From Planctomycetaceae bacterium (GTDB lineage: Bacteria; Planctomycetota; Planctomycetia; Pirellulales; Pirellulaceae), in NCBI GenBank assembly GCA_002862205.1, contig PKCN01000020.1, forward strand, positions 1-64,000: 64,000 bases of DNA, read 5' to 3'. The position numbers were made by a program, and so were the translations under genes. Positions 27,076 through 36,703 of this stretch are shown in pieces (the first letter of the stretch is position 1; each line of letters begins with the position of its first letter). The notes under the pieces were generated by a model. That model was not told the DNA's origin and searched no databases. It worked only from the letters and a program-made list of their open reading frames with translations.

Positions 27076-29490
27076 CTAAATAAGCGAGGCAATTACAAGG
27101 GCTACCACGCTCATCAGTTTCAGGAGGATATTGAGTGACGGCCCTGATGTATCCTTGAACGGGTCCCCCACGGTATCACCCACGACGGCAGCTTTGTGAG
27201 CTTCGCTACCTTTGGACAACATCACACCGTCGACCTCAAATCCTTCCTCAATCATCTTCTTGGCGTTGTCCCACGCCCCACCAGCATTCGACTGGAAGAG
27301 TGCCATCAGCACACCGCTGACGGTGACGCCAGCGAGCAGACCACCAAGCATCAGGGCATTGGTGTTTCCACTGAGACCCAAAAGTTTTGGAACAAATCCG
27401 AATGCGACTGGTACAAGAATAGCCACGAGTCCGGGAAGGATCATCTCGCGAATCGACGCACGCGTTGAAATGGCAACGCACTTACCATATTCAGCTTTTC
27501 CGTCGGCTTTTTGAAAGGTTTTCTGGTCGGCTTCTGGCCAGTCAGAGAACTCTTCGTTCTCGTGTTTCTGCATCACCTGCAATGCATCCTTAAGCTCTGG
27601 AATATCTCTGAACTGGCGTCTTACTTCTTCGATCATTGCCATCGCTGCGCGGCCAACGGCGTTCATCGAAAGAGCCGAGAACAGGAACGGCAGCATGGCT
27701 CCAATGAAAAGCGATGCCATCACGTAAGGATTGATGATGTCGATACTGTCGATAAGGCTGTCAGGATGACTCTCGTTGTAAGTCACCTTGAACGCAGCAA
27801 ACAAGGCGAGTGCCGTGAGAGCGGCTGAACCGATGGCAAATCCTTTTCCGATGGCCGCCGTGGTGTTTCCCACCGCATCGAGCTTGTCGGTTCTCTCCCG
27901 GACTTCTGGCGGTAATTCGGCCATCTCAGCAATGCCACCAGCGTTATCTGAAATAGGTCCATAAGCGTCAACAGCGAGTTGAATTCCAGTATTGGAAAGC
28001 ATCCCAACGGCGGCAATCGCGATGCCGTACAAACCGGCACAGTTGTAAGCACCAATGATGGCGACAGCCATGATCAGGATTGGAATTGCTGTCGACATCA
28101 TGCCAACCCCCAATCCCGCGATGATCGTCGTGGCCGACCCGGTCACCGATTGACGGACAATCGACTTTACTGGTCCCTTGCCAGTTCCGGTGTAATACTC
28201 CGTGATCTTTCCGATTCCAAGTCCGGCACCCAGCCCAAACAGAATTGCGAAGAAAACTCCATTGCTGCTGTAAGTGATGTCACCGTAAGTCCATGTTGCA
28301 GGAAGCATGATGTAGATGATTGCGTAGGTGAGCAACAGCAGAAGACCTGCTGACGAAAATTCCCCAAGATTCAGTGCGTGATGTGGGTCACCACCGTCCT
28401 TCACTTTCACCAGAAAAGTACCAGCGATCGATGTCATGATGCCAACACCAGCAAGTACCAGAGGTAGCATCACAGCGGACAAACCACTCATGCCGTGTCC
28501 AGCAAATTCTGGCAGGGCAACGAATGCTGCTCCCAAAACCATGGTGCCGATGATTGAGCCGACATAAGATTCGAAGAGGTCTGCTCCCATGCCCGCAACA
28601 TCACCTACATTATCGCCAACATTGTCCGCGATGGTGGCTGGGTTCAGTGGATGATCTTCCGGAATACCTGCCTCGACCTTCCCTACAAGGTCCGCTCCAA
28701 CGTCTGCTGCCTTGGTGTAGATTCCTCCACCCACGCGAGCGAACAACGCGATCGATGAGGCACCAAACGAGAATCCAGTCAGGATGGTGATAATTTGAGT
28801 GATGTTTTCGATGCCGAAAATGCTGCTGTAGATGACTAGCAAGGTGCTTAGCCCCAAAACGCCCAGTCCAACCACCCCCATTCCCATCACGGAACCGCCT
28901 GCAAAAGCGACTTCCAATGCTTGACCGAGGCCAGTTCGTGCAGCGTGCGTCGTGCGGACATTCGCCTTCGTTGCAACTCGCATCCCGACAAATCCTGCCA
29001 GCCCCGAGCACAGGGCACCTAACACGAATGATACTGCGATCAAAGGTGACGAATTGGTTTCCTGAGTGCTGCCCGCGTAGCCAAGCAGGGCCGCTACCAC
29101 GACAACGAAAAATGCGAGTATCGAGTACTCCGCCCTGAGAAAGGACATTGCCCCCTCTGTGATGTTAGCGGCAATTCCGACCATTCGTTCATTTCCGACC
29201 TCCTGCTTCGCGACCCACGAAGATTTCCAGAAAGTGAAAACCAAGCCGGCAATTCCGAGAAACGGAATCAGGTAGGCGATCCATGGCAGGCTGGCATCTC
29301 CCGATACGCCTGGAGCGGGGTCAGTCGGAGCGGTTCCTGCTGAGGTCCTGTCACCTGAAGTTTCCGCTTCTGCAGTCTCTTGGCTCCCTGTTGGCCCTTG
29401 ATTCTCCTGCGGAACCATGGCGAGGACCGTTGAACCAAGTACACCAATTACCAAAAACATCGCAAAAAAGCGTCTAAACGCCAACATCAT
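27076..29490 (-). CDS. hppA: membrane-bound proton/sodium-translocating pyrophosphatase, K+-dependent type
   Basis: 804 residues with about 16 membrane segments. It pumps H+ or Na+ across the membrane using pyrophosphate hydrolysis. The substrate-binding signature [18 protein letters not shown], then [22 protein letters not shown], is intact, and the C-terminal metal-site region is present. The NTTAAIGKG segment has Ala where K+-independent enzymes carry Lys, so I infer the K+-dependent type; whether it moves H+ or Na+ is not clear. An N-terminal signal-like hydrophobic segment (about 5-25) plus a 45-residue Thr/Glu-rich tail precedes the usual first helix. AAGGA lies eight bases before the first of two ATGs. 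Confidence 0.95.
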   Translation of the reverse strand: MMLAFRRFFAMFLVIGVLGSTVLAMVPQENQGPTGSQETAEAETSGDRTSAGTAPTDPAPGVSGDASLPWIAYLIPFLGIAGLVFTFWKSSWVAKQEVGNERMVGIAANITEGAMSFLRAEYSILAFFVVVVAALLGYAGSTQETNSSPLIAVSFVLGALCSGLAGFVGMRVATKANVRTTHAARTGLGQALEVAFAGGSVMGMGVVGLGVLGLSTLLVIYSSIFGIENITQIITILTGFSFGASSIALFARVGGGIYTKAADVGADLVGKVEAGIPEDHPLNPATIADNVGDNVGDVAGMGADLFESYVGSIIGTMVLGAAFVALPEFAGHGMSGLSAVMLPLVLAGVGIMTSIAGTFLVKVKDGGDPHHALNLGEFSSAGLLLLLTYAIIYIMLPATWTYGDITYSSNGVFFAILFGLGAGLGIGKITEYYTGTGKGPVKSIVRQSVTGSATTIIAGLGVGMMSTAIPILIMAVAIIGAYNCAGLYGIAIAAVGMLSNTGIQLAVDAYGPISDNAGGIAEMAELPPEVRERTDKLDAVGNTTAAIGKGFAIGSAALTALALFAAFKVTYNESHPDSLIDSIDIINPYVMASLFIGAMLPFLFSALSMNAVGRAAMAMIEEVRRQFRDIPELKDALQVMQKHENEEFSDWPEADQKTFQKADGKAEYGKCVAISTRASIREMILPGLVAILVPVAFGFVPKLLGLSGNTNALMLGGLLAGVTVSGVLMALFQSNAGGAWDNAKKMIEEGFEVDGVMLSKGSEAHKAAVVGDTVGDPFKDTSGPSLNILLKLMSVVALVIASLI

Positions 29491-29844
29491 GGGTAATCCT
29501 TCGTATCACGGTTGCTGATTTCACTAGGCTTGGTCGAGCCTGTGTCGCTGGTCAAAGTAGCTGAACGGGAACATTATTATGCTATTAAGGAGACGAGTGT
29601 GACCACAGGGCTGACTGGTTCGCAAGCCAATAATTTGCGATTCGATTTCTACGTTTTGTTTGGGGAGCGGATTTCTCTTTCGCTTTTGCAAATGAACGCA
29701 GTGTGTTGGGGTGGAGAGCAGGTGCTTGGGCTCGTCAACGAAACCTGCTTTTGACGACGGCTAGCATGGATTTTTGATCGTGGCAGGGGCTTTACTCCAC
29801 TGGTTTGGTGGATCACAGGCCCCCTGCTTGTTGGTTCATTGGAA
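29491..29844. other. intergenic region between hppA and sulfatase
   Basis: About 350 bp. The hppA gene starts at its left edge and the sulfatase gene ends at its right edge, both on the minus strand. It contains the nested hairpin listed separately. An 80-codon frame on the plus strand lacks protein-like composition and a ribosome-binding site and was not called. Confidence 0.5.
29783..29827 (-). terminator. nested hairpin downstream of the sulfatase gene
   Basis: GCAGGGG (29783-29789) pairs with CCCCTGC (29821-29827); inside the loop CCAC (29797-29800) pairs with GTGG (29808-29811). It lies just after the sulfatase stop codon on the minus strand. There is no following T tract, so this is at best a weak terminator or an RNA-protecting structure. 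Confidence 0.35.
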
Positions 29845-31335
29845 TCATTCGCGGCTGATTTCGTTATCTTTCTGCGATGGCTGCCAAGGAACCTGTCCGC
29901 CCTGTTGAACGTGAAGTTGTAGACGGCGGGCTAGTTCACGTCGCTTTTTAGGCAGTTTCTGGGCGAGGTCGGTACTTTCAGCGGGGTCTGTCTCAAGATC
30001 GAACAGCTCAAACTGCTTGGTTGGCAAGTCATGCACGAGTTTGTAACGCCCGTGAAGAAGAGCTTGGCTGGTAAGTCCAGAATAGGCAGGGCCGCCCTCG
30101 CGGCGGACAAAGTAGATTTCGCGTGTTGGCCACAAGTTATGACCGTTGGCACTCAGCGGCTGTTCGATAATGGGCAGCAGCGATTGACCGTCGAGTCCGT
30201 CTAATATATTGATACCAGCCAGGTCAGCGATGGTTGGGAAAAAGTCTGCCGTGCAACACACGGTATGACTTGTCGCACCTGCTTTCGTTCGTCCGGGGAC
30301 TCGAACGCAGCCCGGGATTCTCAGACCGCCTTCGTACATCTGCTGCTTTTCACCTCGGAGAGGGCCATTGTTGGCTCCAACATTTGCTTGCCCACCATTG
30401 TCGCTGGTGAACACGATGACCGTGTTCTCGTACTGTCCCGATTCCTTCAAGGCATTCAGTACTTCTCCAATTCCTGCATCCATGTGCTCAATCAACGCCA
30501 CAATTTTTGCACGTTTGTCACTGATTGCATGTCCCCTGTCGGTTCGTTCCCGTTGCTTTACCTTCTCGTACCAGTCTTGTGGTGGTTGGATCGGCGTGTG
30601 CGGTGCGTTGTAGGCCAGATAAAGGAACCATGGTTTGCCCTTCGACCCGGTTTCTCGTGGGGCTGAAACATCTGCATCAATTGACTTGGATTGTTGTGCA
30701 TGGCCATTGATGTAATCGACCGCCCATTGAGTAAATAGATCTGTTGCATGCCCCTTGGGATCGATTTCTTTGCGGTCGTCACGCATGTAGTTGATGCCAT
30801 GACGCCGGTGTTTGTAGTAATCGTCCATCATGTCACCAAGATAACCTTGAAAGCGTTCGAAGCCCTGACTCAGTGGGTGCGTTTCAGGTGACAGACCGAG
30901 ATGCCATTTACCGATGGCGACGGTCTCGTAGCCATTTTCTTGCAGTTGGTGTGGAAGTGTCTGTGTGAAAGGTTGGTAATAACCCCAGTTATTTTCGGGA
31001 TGCGTGCGAATCACACCCGGAACTCCAACCCGATCTGGATAGCAACCTGTGAGCACAGAAGCGCGAGTAGGTGAGCAAACCGGGCAATTCGCGTAGAGCC
31101 TTTCCAGCTTCAAAGAATCGGAGTAGAGCTGATCAAGATTTGGAGTTTGCATGTCGTCGCTGCCGAGGCAGGACAGATCGGCGAAGCCGAGGTCATCAAC
31201 GATGACGAGCAGCACATTCGAGTGCTTTAGCGTGGGCGCCGTTTCAGCTGGGCAAGGGTTCGCGAAATAGTTCGCAAAAAAAAGAGAAAGGCAAGTAGCT
31301 AGAAGACGATGTTTTTCTACGGAGCTGTGAGGCAT
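29845..31335 (-). CDS. arylsulfatase A-family sulfatase, Cys type
   Basis: 496 residues. A signal peptide (about 1-30) precedes the sulfatase fold. The metal site starts in VIVDDLGFADL (Asp47/Asp48), and the formylglycine site is CSPTRAS (Cys87-Arg91), the C-x-P-x-R form needing an anaerobic- or oxygen-dependent maturase that is not in this window. The C-terminal metal-binding strand is FTSDNGG. Such enzymes are abundant in planctomycetes that degrade algal sulfated polysaccharides, which is the likely use. The substrate cannot be told. No carbohydrate-degradation gene is adjacent. Confidence 0.92.
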   Translation of the reverse strand: MPHSSVEKHRLLATCLSLFFANYFANPCPAETAPTLKHSNVLLVIVDDLGFADLSCLGSDDMQTPNLDQLYSDSLKLERLYANCPVCSPTRASVLTGCYPDRVGVPGVIRTHPENNWGYYQPFTQTLPHQLQENGYETVAIGKWHLGLSPETHPLSQGFERFQGYLGDMMDDYYKHRRHGINYMRDDRKEIDPKGHATDLFTQWAVDYINGHAQQSKSIDADVSAPRETGSKGKPWFLYLAYNAPHTPIQPPQDWYEKVKQRERTDRGHAISDKRAKIVALIEHMDAGIGEVLNALKESGQYENTVIVFTSDNGGQANVGANNGPLRGEKQQMYEGGLRIPGCVRVPGRTKAGATSHTVCCTADFFPTIADLAGINILDGLDGQSLLPIIEQPLSANGHNLWPTREIYFVRREGGPAYSGLTSQALLHGRYKLVHDLPTKQFELFDLETDPAESTDLAQKLPKKRRELARRLQLHVQQGGQVPWQPSQKDNEISRE

Positions 31336-31596
31336 CGGAAGTTGATTCGGTGAGTAACGCGGATTTTGGGGATTAGTGGGGCACCATCGTAACCTGACGT
31401 TCCATCGTTTTGTTGACCAAAGGAGGGTAGGAAACTAAACTATGAAGATGCTTTTCTCGGGTATTGCTAAACTATTGGTGGATAATCACTTACGGGCAGT
31501 GACTGGTTGACGGTCGCGGTTTGGACGTGACGAGTCCCCGTGGCGCAGGTTGTCGGTACCAGCCATCCCCACCGCTTTCACAATCCACTGATCATC

Positions 31597-34356
31597 ATGA
31601 CATCGGAAGACCCGATTCGAATCGATGCGTCGACGGTACATCGTTCCGTGCATCCCAGTACTGAACAAGACGTTTCAGGTGAGATCATCGGAGGCGGTCA
31701 AAGTTTAGAAACTGCTGATGGATCTAAAGGCTCCGTCGGAACGGGCGGCGTTGAAGAAATCGCCGAAGCCAACACGGTAATACGAGGTTCATCTCGGGTT
31801 GAAAAACCGAAGTCGGTTGCCGCTATCATCGATCGCACTCCTGCTGCAGTCACGAAAGGCTTGCTGGGAACGCAGCTGAATCATTTCCATCTTGAAGCCT
31901 TCATAGGAGGTGGTGGAATGGGAGCAGTATTCAGAGGGCTTGATGAGCAGCTGGATCGCACGGTTGCAATCAAGGTCATTCCATTTGTTGGCGATGATCC
32001 CGATTTGCAGCGACGTTTTCGAAATGAAGCGCAAAGTGCAGCCAAGCTGGATCACCCTCGAATAGCCAGAGTGTTTGATGTAGGAAGCCATGGTGATTGG
32101 CACTACATCGTTTTTGAATATATCGAAGGCACGAACATCCGTGATCTGGTAACCAGAAATACGGTGCTACCCATTGATGATGCCGTTTTTTACACGTGCG
32201 AATTGGCAGATGCTCTACAGCATGCTGCGGACCGCGGTATTGTGCATCGGGATATCAAACCTTCAAACATTTTGATTGGTCAAGATAGCAAGATCAAACT
32301 CGTCGATATGGGATTGGCGAGATCAGAGAATCTCGACTTGAGCGAAGACATGACAGCCAGTGGTGTCACGCTTGGAACGTTTGATTACATTTCGCCCGAG
32401 CAGGCGAAGGACCCTCGTGACGCTGATTTGCGAAGCGACATTTATTCCTTAGGTTGCACGCTTCATTTCATGTTGACGGGAAGCCCACCCTACCCGGGTG
32501 GCACCATGTTGCAAAAGTTATTGAGCCACGGCAATGCGCCGCCGCCTGACGCTCGCGCGATGCGTCCCGAGGTCAGCGATCATCTGGTTGCAGTGATTCA
32601 AAAGATGTTGGCCAAGAGTCCTGCTGACCGTTACCAAACCGGTTTTGATTTGGTTGCTGATTTACGTGAGGTTGCTCTGCGTGATGGTTTGTCGCGTTCA
32701 CAGGCTCTCAACCCTGTCTCAATCTCACAGCCAAATCTTGTCGGTGTTTGGTTGGAAAAACATGCTCCTTGGATCGCGGCTTTGCTGGTTTTAGTCTTGA
32801 TTGCTGCTTGGCTGCAGTTGCAATCAGCCACTTCCTGGGACAATGTCGTGATCCCGGGCACGGCCGTGTTACCAGAAATAGGGACCGTGAGGGAGGTGCC
32901 CGCAGAGGAGTTGCCAACGACCAAAAAACCAATAGATATGGAACTTGACGTCACTCCTGAATGGAATGTGAATCCGCGAAGCAGTCGCTCTAACGATACC
33001 GATTCTTCCAACGACCCAACAAAAAAAAGCTTGGTGGAAAACAAGGAAGACTCAAATGGTTTCACGCCCTTTCTGATTCCAAATGAAGCTGACGAGCAAA
33101 ATCTGCGGTCCGAGTCCGGCAGATCAGATCGTGGTGATGCAGATTCCAATGAGGCGTCAGGGCAGGTCACTCCTCAGACAATCCGGATTGTTGCTGAACT
33201 GAACGCAGATGCTGGGGCCAGTGATGTCTTGAATGCCACAACACTGCGAGACGCTTTGGTGATGGCAAGGGAAAATAAGGTCAATCTCATTGAAATCACA
33301 GTGCCGGAAGTCGTCAGTGAGCCTGTTGACTTTCAGGTTGAGGACTTGTGGATTCGGTCGACTGTCAGCGGTGGCACGATAATCCGATTCGAGGCCGGTA
33401 ATACCAGTGCTCGCGTCCAGGGAAGTATGCTTGATGTGGGATCAAGTGATGTCGTGATGGAAGATATCAACTTTGTGTGGCAGGTCCCCAGTGATCGTGT
33501 TTCTGGCGGTTCTCTATTTGAGGTCCATGAGAATACGCTGCTACGTCTTACCGATTGCAGCATTACGGTCAGTAACCCAAATCCAGATCTTCTCGAAAGG
33601 TTGTATGCTTTTGATGTGATTGCTGCGGCAAGCCGTTTTGGTGATGCCACTGTGGGTGAGCCAGAGGTGCACATCGAACTCAATAATGTTGTTGTCCGGG
33701 GTGAAATGACAATGTTGCATATGGGGGAGGCAGTAAGACTGGAGTTGGATTGGGACAATGGATTACTTGCCGTGTCGGGAAATATGATCGACACGGGTGG
33801 CACGCGTGCAGAAGATGTTGAGGAACGCAGCCGTATCGAGCTTGAGTTTTGGCGAGTGACTGTGCATGCATCAGCCGGGATTTTTCGGATGAGTGCAGCC
33901 GTTGATACCCCCTACCCTGCTGTGGTTGATCGCCAGGCCCGTCAAAGTGTTTTTATCGTCGACCAGAATCGGCCGCATTTTCAGTTTTCAGGCTTTCCAA
34001 AACGCTTTCAAGGCAGCGAATTGCTCCTGCTGAGAGGAAGCTCAAACCTTTATCAGGTGGGGCCCGATTTTCGTGATGTCATGCTCCGCGTTGTGGCAGA
34101 TGATGGTGTTGCCACGGTGACACAGATGATGGATCTTGAAGAAAGTCCTCCCGAATGGGTCACGGAGAAATCGCCGCGGCGATCCTCAAGTGTCGTGCGA
34201 ATTCCGCGAGAATGGCCGCCAGCAGGTGAACGCATTCCGGCAGTTTATCAACAAACCGATGCCTCTCCGCGAGGTTTCACCCCCGATTCGTTACCAACGC
34301 TGCCTGTACCGAAAAACAACGAAAATGAGGGATTGTCCATTGGGCGAACGCTCTGA
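31597..34356 (+). CDS. membrane Ser/Thr protein kinase with large ectodomain
   Basis: 919 residues. A cytosolic N-terminal tail leads to a complete Hanks-type kinase domain (about 97-365): Gly-rich loop FIGGGGMGAVFRG near 102-112, VAIKVIP Lys, HRDIKPSN near 217-224, DMG (237-239; DFG in most), SPEQAKD, DIYSLGC. One membrane segment (about 391-411) follows. The remaining 500 residues lie outside and are acidic at first (Ser/Asp/Asn-rich), then beta-rich (about 530-760) with repeated strands like VEDLWIRSTVSGGTIIRFE, resembling a right-handed beta-helix. I begin at ATG 31597; GTG at 31540 is an alternative with 19 extra residues. The ligand is unknown. Confidence 0.88.
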   Translation: MTSEDPIRIDASTVHRSVHPSTEQDVSGEIIGGGQSLETADGSKGSVGTGGVEEIAEANTVIRGSSRVEKPKSVAAIIDRTPAAVTKGLLGTQLNHFHLEAFIGGGGMGAVFRGLDEQLDRTVAIKVIPFVGDDPDLQRRFRNEAQSAAKLDHPRIARVFDVGSHGDWHYIVFEYIEGTNIRDLVTRNTVLPIDDAVFYTCELADALQHAADRGIVHRDIKPSNILIGQDSKIKLVDMGLARSENLDLSEDMTASGVTLGTFDYISPEQAKDPRDADLRSDIYSLGCTLHFMLTGSPPYPGGTMLQKLLSHGNAPPPDARAMRPEVSDHLVAVIQKMLAKSPADRYQTGFDLVADLREVALRDGLSRSQALNPVSISQPNLVGVWLEKHAPWIAALLVLVLIAAWLQLQSATSWDNVVIPGTAVLPEIGTVREVPAEELPTTKKPIDMELDVTPEWNVNPRSSRSNDTDSSNDPTKKSLVENKEDSNGFTPFLIPNEADEQNLRSESGRSDRGDADSNEASGQVTPQTIRIVAELNADAGASDVLNATTLRDALVMARENKVNLIEITVPEVVSEPVDFQVEDLWIRSTVSGGTIIRFEAGNTSARVQGSMLDVGSSDVVMEDINFVWQVPSDRVSGGSLFEVHENTLLRLTDCSITVSNPNPDLLERLYAFDVIAAASRFGDATVGEPEVHIELNNVVVRGEMTMLHMGEAVRLELDWDNGLLAVSGNMIDTGGTRAEDVEERSRIELEFWRVTVHASAGIFRMSAAVDTPYPAVVDRQARQSVFIVDQNRPHFQFSGFPKRFQGSELLLLRGSSNLYQVGPDFRDVMLRVVADDGVATVTQMMDLEESPPEWVTEKSPRRSSSVVRIPREWPPAGERIPAVYQQTDASPRGFTPDSLPTLPVPKNNENEGLSIGRTL

Positions 34357-34391
34357 AAGTGCCGAAATTAGCTAGTAATTGAAGTTGGGAT

Positions 34392-34421
34392 TTGACAATC
34401 GATGGCTTCTTAGACTTAATT
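34392..34421 (+). promoter_or_regulatory. possible sigma-70-type promoter
   Basis: A perfect TTGACA stands at 34392-34397. Eighteen bases on is TTAATT (34416-34421), a weak -10. It precedes the small CxxCH-protein gene by about 130 bases, long enough for a leader. Read by eye only. Confidence 0.4.
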
Positions 34422-34547
34422 ATAGGGGCGGGAACTTCTTTTCTGCCTTTGAAACGACCCACCTGAACCAGTCTCGATAGACCTTTCCATGTGCAAAGGT
34501 TCGCTTCGAGAAACATGGGACCATTTGCAACCTCCGGAGAAGATTGA

Positions 34548-34940
34548 ATGAAACGATTGGCAATTCTTTTTGCGTGCCTCATGTTGGCGACTCCCGTCAT
34601 GGCGATCAGCGAATTTGGCAAGCAGTGGAAAAACGAGTTCCTCGGCGGTGAGGATGTGGATGAGGATTTCAAAAGAGCTGGTCGTAAGGCCGGTTGTTAC
34701 GTCTGCCACGTCAAAGGCGAAGATAAAAAGAAAGTGCGTAACGAGTATGGAGACGCAGTCCACAAGTTGTTGAAATCAGAGGACTTCTCCAGAGAGTACG
34801 TCAAAGCGAATCCAGACGAAGCCAAGAAGAAAATTCTGGAAGGTTTCAAAAAAGCTGGTGAAGCCAAAAGCAAAGATGGAAAAACTTTCGCCGACAAACT
34901 CAAGAACAATGAGTTGCCAGCTACCGACGCAGGTCTGTAG
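34548..34940 (+). CDS. small exported protein with a CxxCH haem-type motif
   Basis: 130 residues. A signal peptide (MKRLAILFACLMLATPVMA) precedes a very basic and acidic, Lys-rich helical protein. One CYVCH motif (Cys50-Cys53-His54) is the attachment site for c-type haem. No clear Met axial ligand motif follows in the short sequence; the C-terminal half is Lys/Glu-rich (EAKKKILEGFKKAGEAKSKDGKTFADKL). It may be a monohaem electron carrier or a haem-free thiol protein. A strong terminator lies 30 bases after the stop, so it is a separate transcription unit. Confidence 0.7.
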   Translation: MKRLAILFACLMLATPVMAISEFGKQWKNEFLGGEDVDEDFKRAGRKAGCYVCHVKGEDKKKVRNEYGDAVHKLLKSEDFSREYVKANPDEAKKKILEGFKKAGEAKSKDGKTFADKLKNNELPATDAGL

Positions 34941-34972
34941 GAATTCAAACAAGACTTTGGTATCGTGATGAA

Positions 34973-35007
34973 CCGCTTGTCAACGCATTTTGACAAGCGG
35001 TTTTTTT
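34973..35007 (+). terminator. intrinsic terminator
   Basis: CCGCTTGTCAA (34973-34983) pairs perfectly with TTGACAAGCGG (34990-35000) around a six-base loop, followed directly by seven T. This is a textbook rho-independent terminator for the CxxCH-protein gene on the plus strand. It is the clearest regulatory element of the window. Confidence 0.95.
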
Positions 35008-35069
35008 GCGCCTTGCGAAGTTTACATTACCGTTTTCGACTCTCGTTTTTCTCCTACCTCCTCTCCCCC

Positions 35070-35726
35070 ATGAAGATCACGATGAACTCCAAATTTAAAA
35101 CCGTCTTTGTCTGTTTCTTGCTAGTAGCGTGTGCGGAATTCAATGCACAAGGGCAGGATTCAAAAAATGGATTTGTACCACTGTTTGATGGCAAATCACT
35201 TGATGGTTGGAAGGTGGCGGAAGAGAATCCGCAGAGTTGGAAAGTGGTCGATGGTGAGTTGGTCTGCGAAGGACCAAGATGTCATCTTTTTTACGATGGT
35301 AACCTTGCTCCTTTCAAGAACTTTCATTTTATCGCTGAGGTAAAAACCGCTCCCGGCAGCAACGCGGGAATTTACTTCCACACAAAGTATCAGGCGACCG
35401 ATTGGCCAAAGCAGGGCTTTGAGTGCCAAGTGAATGTTTCTCACAAAGATCCTAAGAAGACGAGTAGCCTTTATGCCGTCGTGAACGTTGCTGATCCTGG
35501 AGTCAAAGACAACGAGTGGTACACTCAGGAGATCATCGTTCAAGGCAAGAATGTCGTTCTCAAGGTCAATGGAAAGACAATGGTTGACTACACCGAAGCC
35601 GAGGGCCAAGCTGCGGCAAGTAAGCAGTTCGAGCGTCTGCTTGGTGAAGGGACATTTGCGTTACAAGCTCACGACCCAGACAGCAAAGTCCATTTCAAGA
35701 ATCTTCGAGTCAAGAAGCTCGATTGA
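35070..35726 (+). CDS. exported DUF1080 (3-keto-disaccharide hydrolase-like) protein
   Basis: 218 residues. After a signal peptide (MKITMNSKFKTVFVCFLLVACAEFNAQG) comes a DUF1080/concanavalin-like beta sandwich: FVPLFDGKSLDGWKV, the GELVCEG turn, FIAEVKTAPGSNAGIYFHTKY, NEWYTQEIIVQGKNVVLKVNG and ALQAHDPDSKVHFKNLRVK. These match the family order closely. It is probably a carbohydrate-binding or glycoside-acting protein outside the cytoplasm; the family includes 3-keto-glycoside hydrolases. Start chosen at 35070 (ATG), with ATG 35082 four codons later an alternative; no good ribosome-binding site is visible, and the preceding terminator means it has its own promoter. Confidence 0.85.
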   Translation: MKITMNSKFKTVFVCFLLVACAEFNAQGQDSKNGFVPLFDGKSLDGWKVAEENPQSWKVVDGELVCEGPRCHLFYDGNLAPFKNFHFIAEVKTAPGSNAGIYFHTKYQATDWPKQGFECQVNVSHKDPKKTSSLYAVVNVADPGVKDNEWYTQEIIVQGKNVVLKVNGKTMVDYTEAEGQAAASKQFERLLGEGTFALQAHDPDSKVHFKNLRVKKLD

Positions 35727-35795
35727 TTTCCCCATCCAGTTGGCTGGTTTCGTTCCAGCACGTGGCCGACTGTTCTGCTGTCAATCATGGATTTT

Positions 35796-35822
35796 CGGTT
35801 CGATGTTGTTGACATCGAGCCG
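35796..35822. terminator. hairpin between convergent genes
   Basis: CGGTTCGATGT (35796-35806) and ACATCGAGCCG (35812-35822) pair over 11 positions with one T-G wobble on the plus strand, loop TGTTG. It sits between the DUF1080 gene (plus) and the lipoprotein gene (minus) that end toward it. No T tract follows, so its role as a terminator is uncertain. Confidence 0.4.
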
Positions 35823-35887
35823 GGAATGCAGTGGCTGCGGTTCCAGATATTCTCGACTTTACAGCCACATCGGCTCTGTCCTTCTGG

Positions 35888-36424
35888 CTAGCGTCCCAGA
35901 AAAGCGTTGTACAACTGGCCGATAGCGGGATTTGCTGTTTTCCAGACTCGCAACCGGTCGCCCGCTTGAAGCGCGTAGTCACTCTCGGGCCGTACTGCGG
36001 TGCAGGAGTCGATCATCTGTACTTCCATGGGCACTCCATTCACGGTTCCCGGGGTGTAGCGATAAAGTGTCGCACCTACCGTTTCCAGCTTGTCCATGAC
36101 CCCGGTTTCTTTAAGGAGATCACTGACGTAGACGGCTTGCTTGCCGTCTGGCAAGGGCATGACTCGGGCCAGGTTGTTATCGCCGACGACTTCCAGCACC
36201 ACGCCATTTTCGGCTTTCGCCTGACGCACAGCGTAATAAGCTTTTTCCTGGACGGCGTGATCGAGATCCAGCGAGGAACTGACGCTCTGGTAATCAGGGT
36301 TGGATGGCAGGTAAAACGCCGTGCCGGGCAATTTGAGTGAGGTGCAGCCCGCCAACATGAGGCAGGCCAAAATAGGCCATGACATGCCGATTAAGGTTCG
36401 TTTTTGAGCGTGATTCGGAATCAT
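35888..36424 (-). CDS. lipoprotein of unknown function
   Basis: 178 residues. The N terminus MIPNHAQKRTLIGMSWPILACLMLAGC ends in a lipobox (LAGC, Cys27), so it should be lipid-anchored. The rest is beta-rich with VRPESDYALQAGDRLRVWK near the C terminus, and a helix with LDHAVQEKAYYAVRQAKAEN. No domain was recognised; the final part slightly recalls SLBB-like export domains but the match is too weak to use. Divergent from the rpmB gene, separated from it by 279 bp. Confidence 0.7.
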   Translation of the reverse strand: MIPNHAQKRTLIGMSWPILACLMLAGCTSLKLPGTAFYLPSNPDYQSVSSSLDLDHAVQEKAYYAVRQAKAENGVVLEVVGDNNLARVMPLPDGKQAVYVSDLLKETGVMDKLETVGATLYRYTPGTVNGVPMEVQMIDSCTAVRPESDYALQAGDRLRVWKTANPAIGQLYNAFLGR

Positions 36425-36703
36425 TTGGGAGGAATCCGTTGGAAAATGTTGTGCTGCCGGCCCCGATGTTAAACTTTGCTGATTAGGCTGACTTTTCGCT
36501 CAATCGGCATTTTAAGGTGGCGTCTTGAAGGTAAAATCCCCGCTTTTGCGAAGAAACTTCACTTTTCGCTGGGCCATCCAATTGAGTTCAGATTGGCGAG
36601 ATGAAAGAAAACAGCTGATATCCTGCTTTCGGATTCTTGTCCGGATCTGTATATTACCGAGCTTCCCGTAACAGATCACCCGAGAAAAACGACAGAGAAT
36701 CCG

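Noticed and set aside
29512-29754. 80-codon plus-strand frame upstream of hppA
   Set aside because: No ribosome-binding site, TTG-type start, no domain-like composition; lies in a promoter region.
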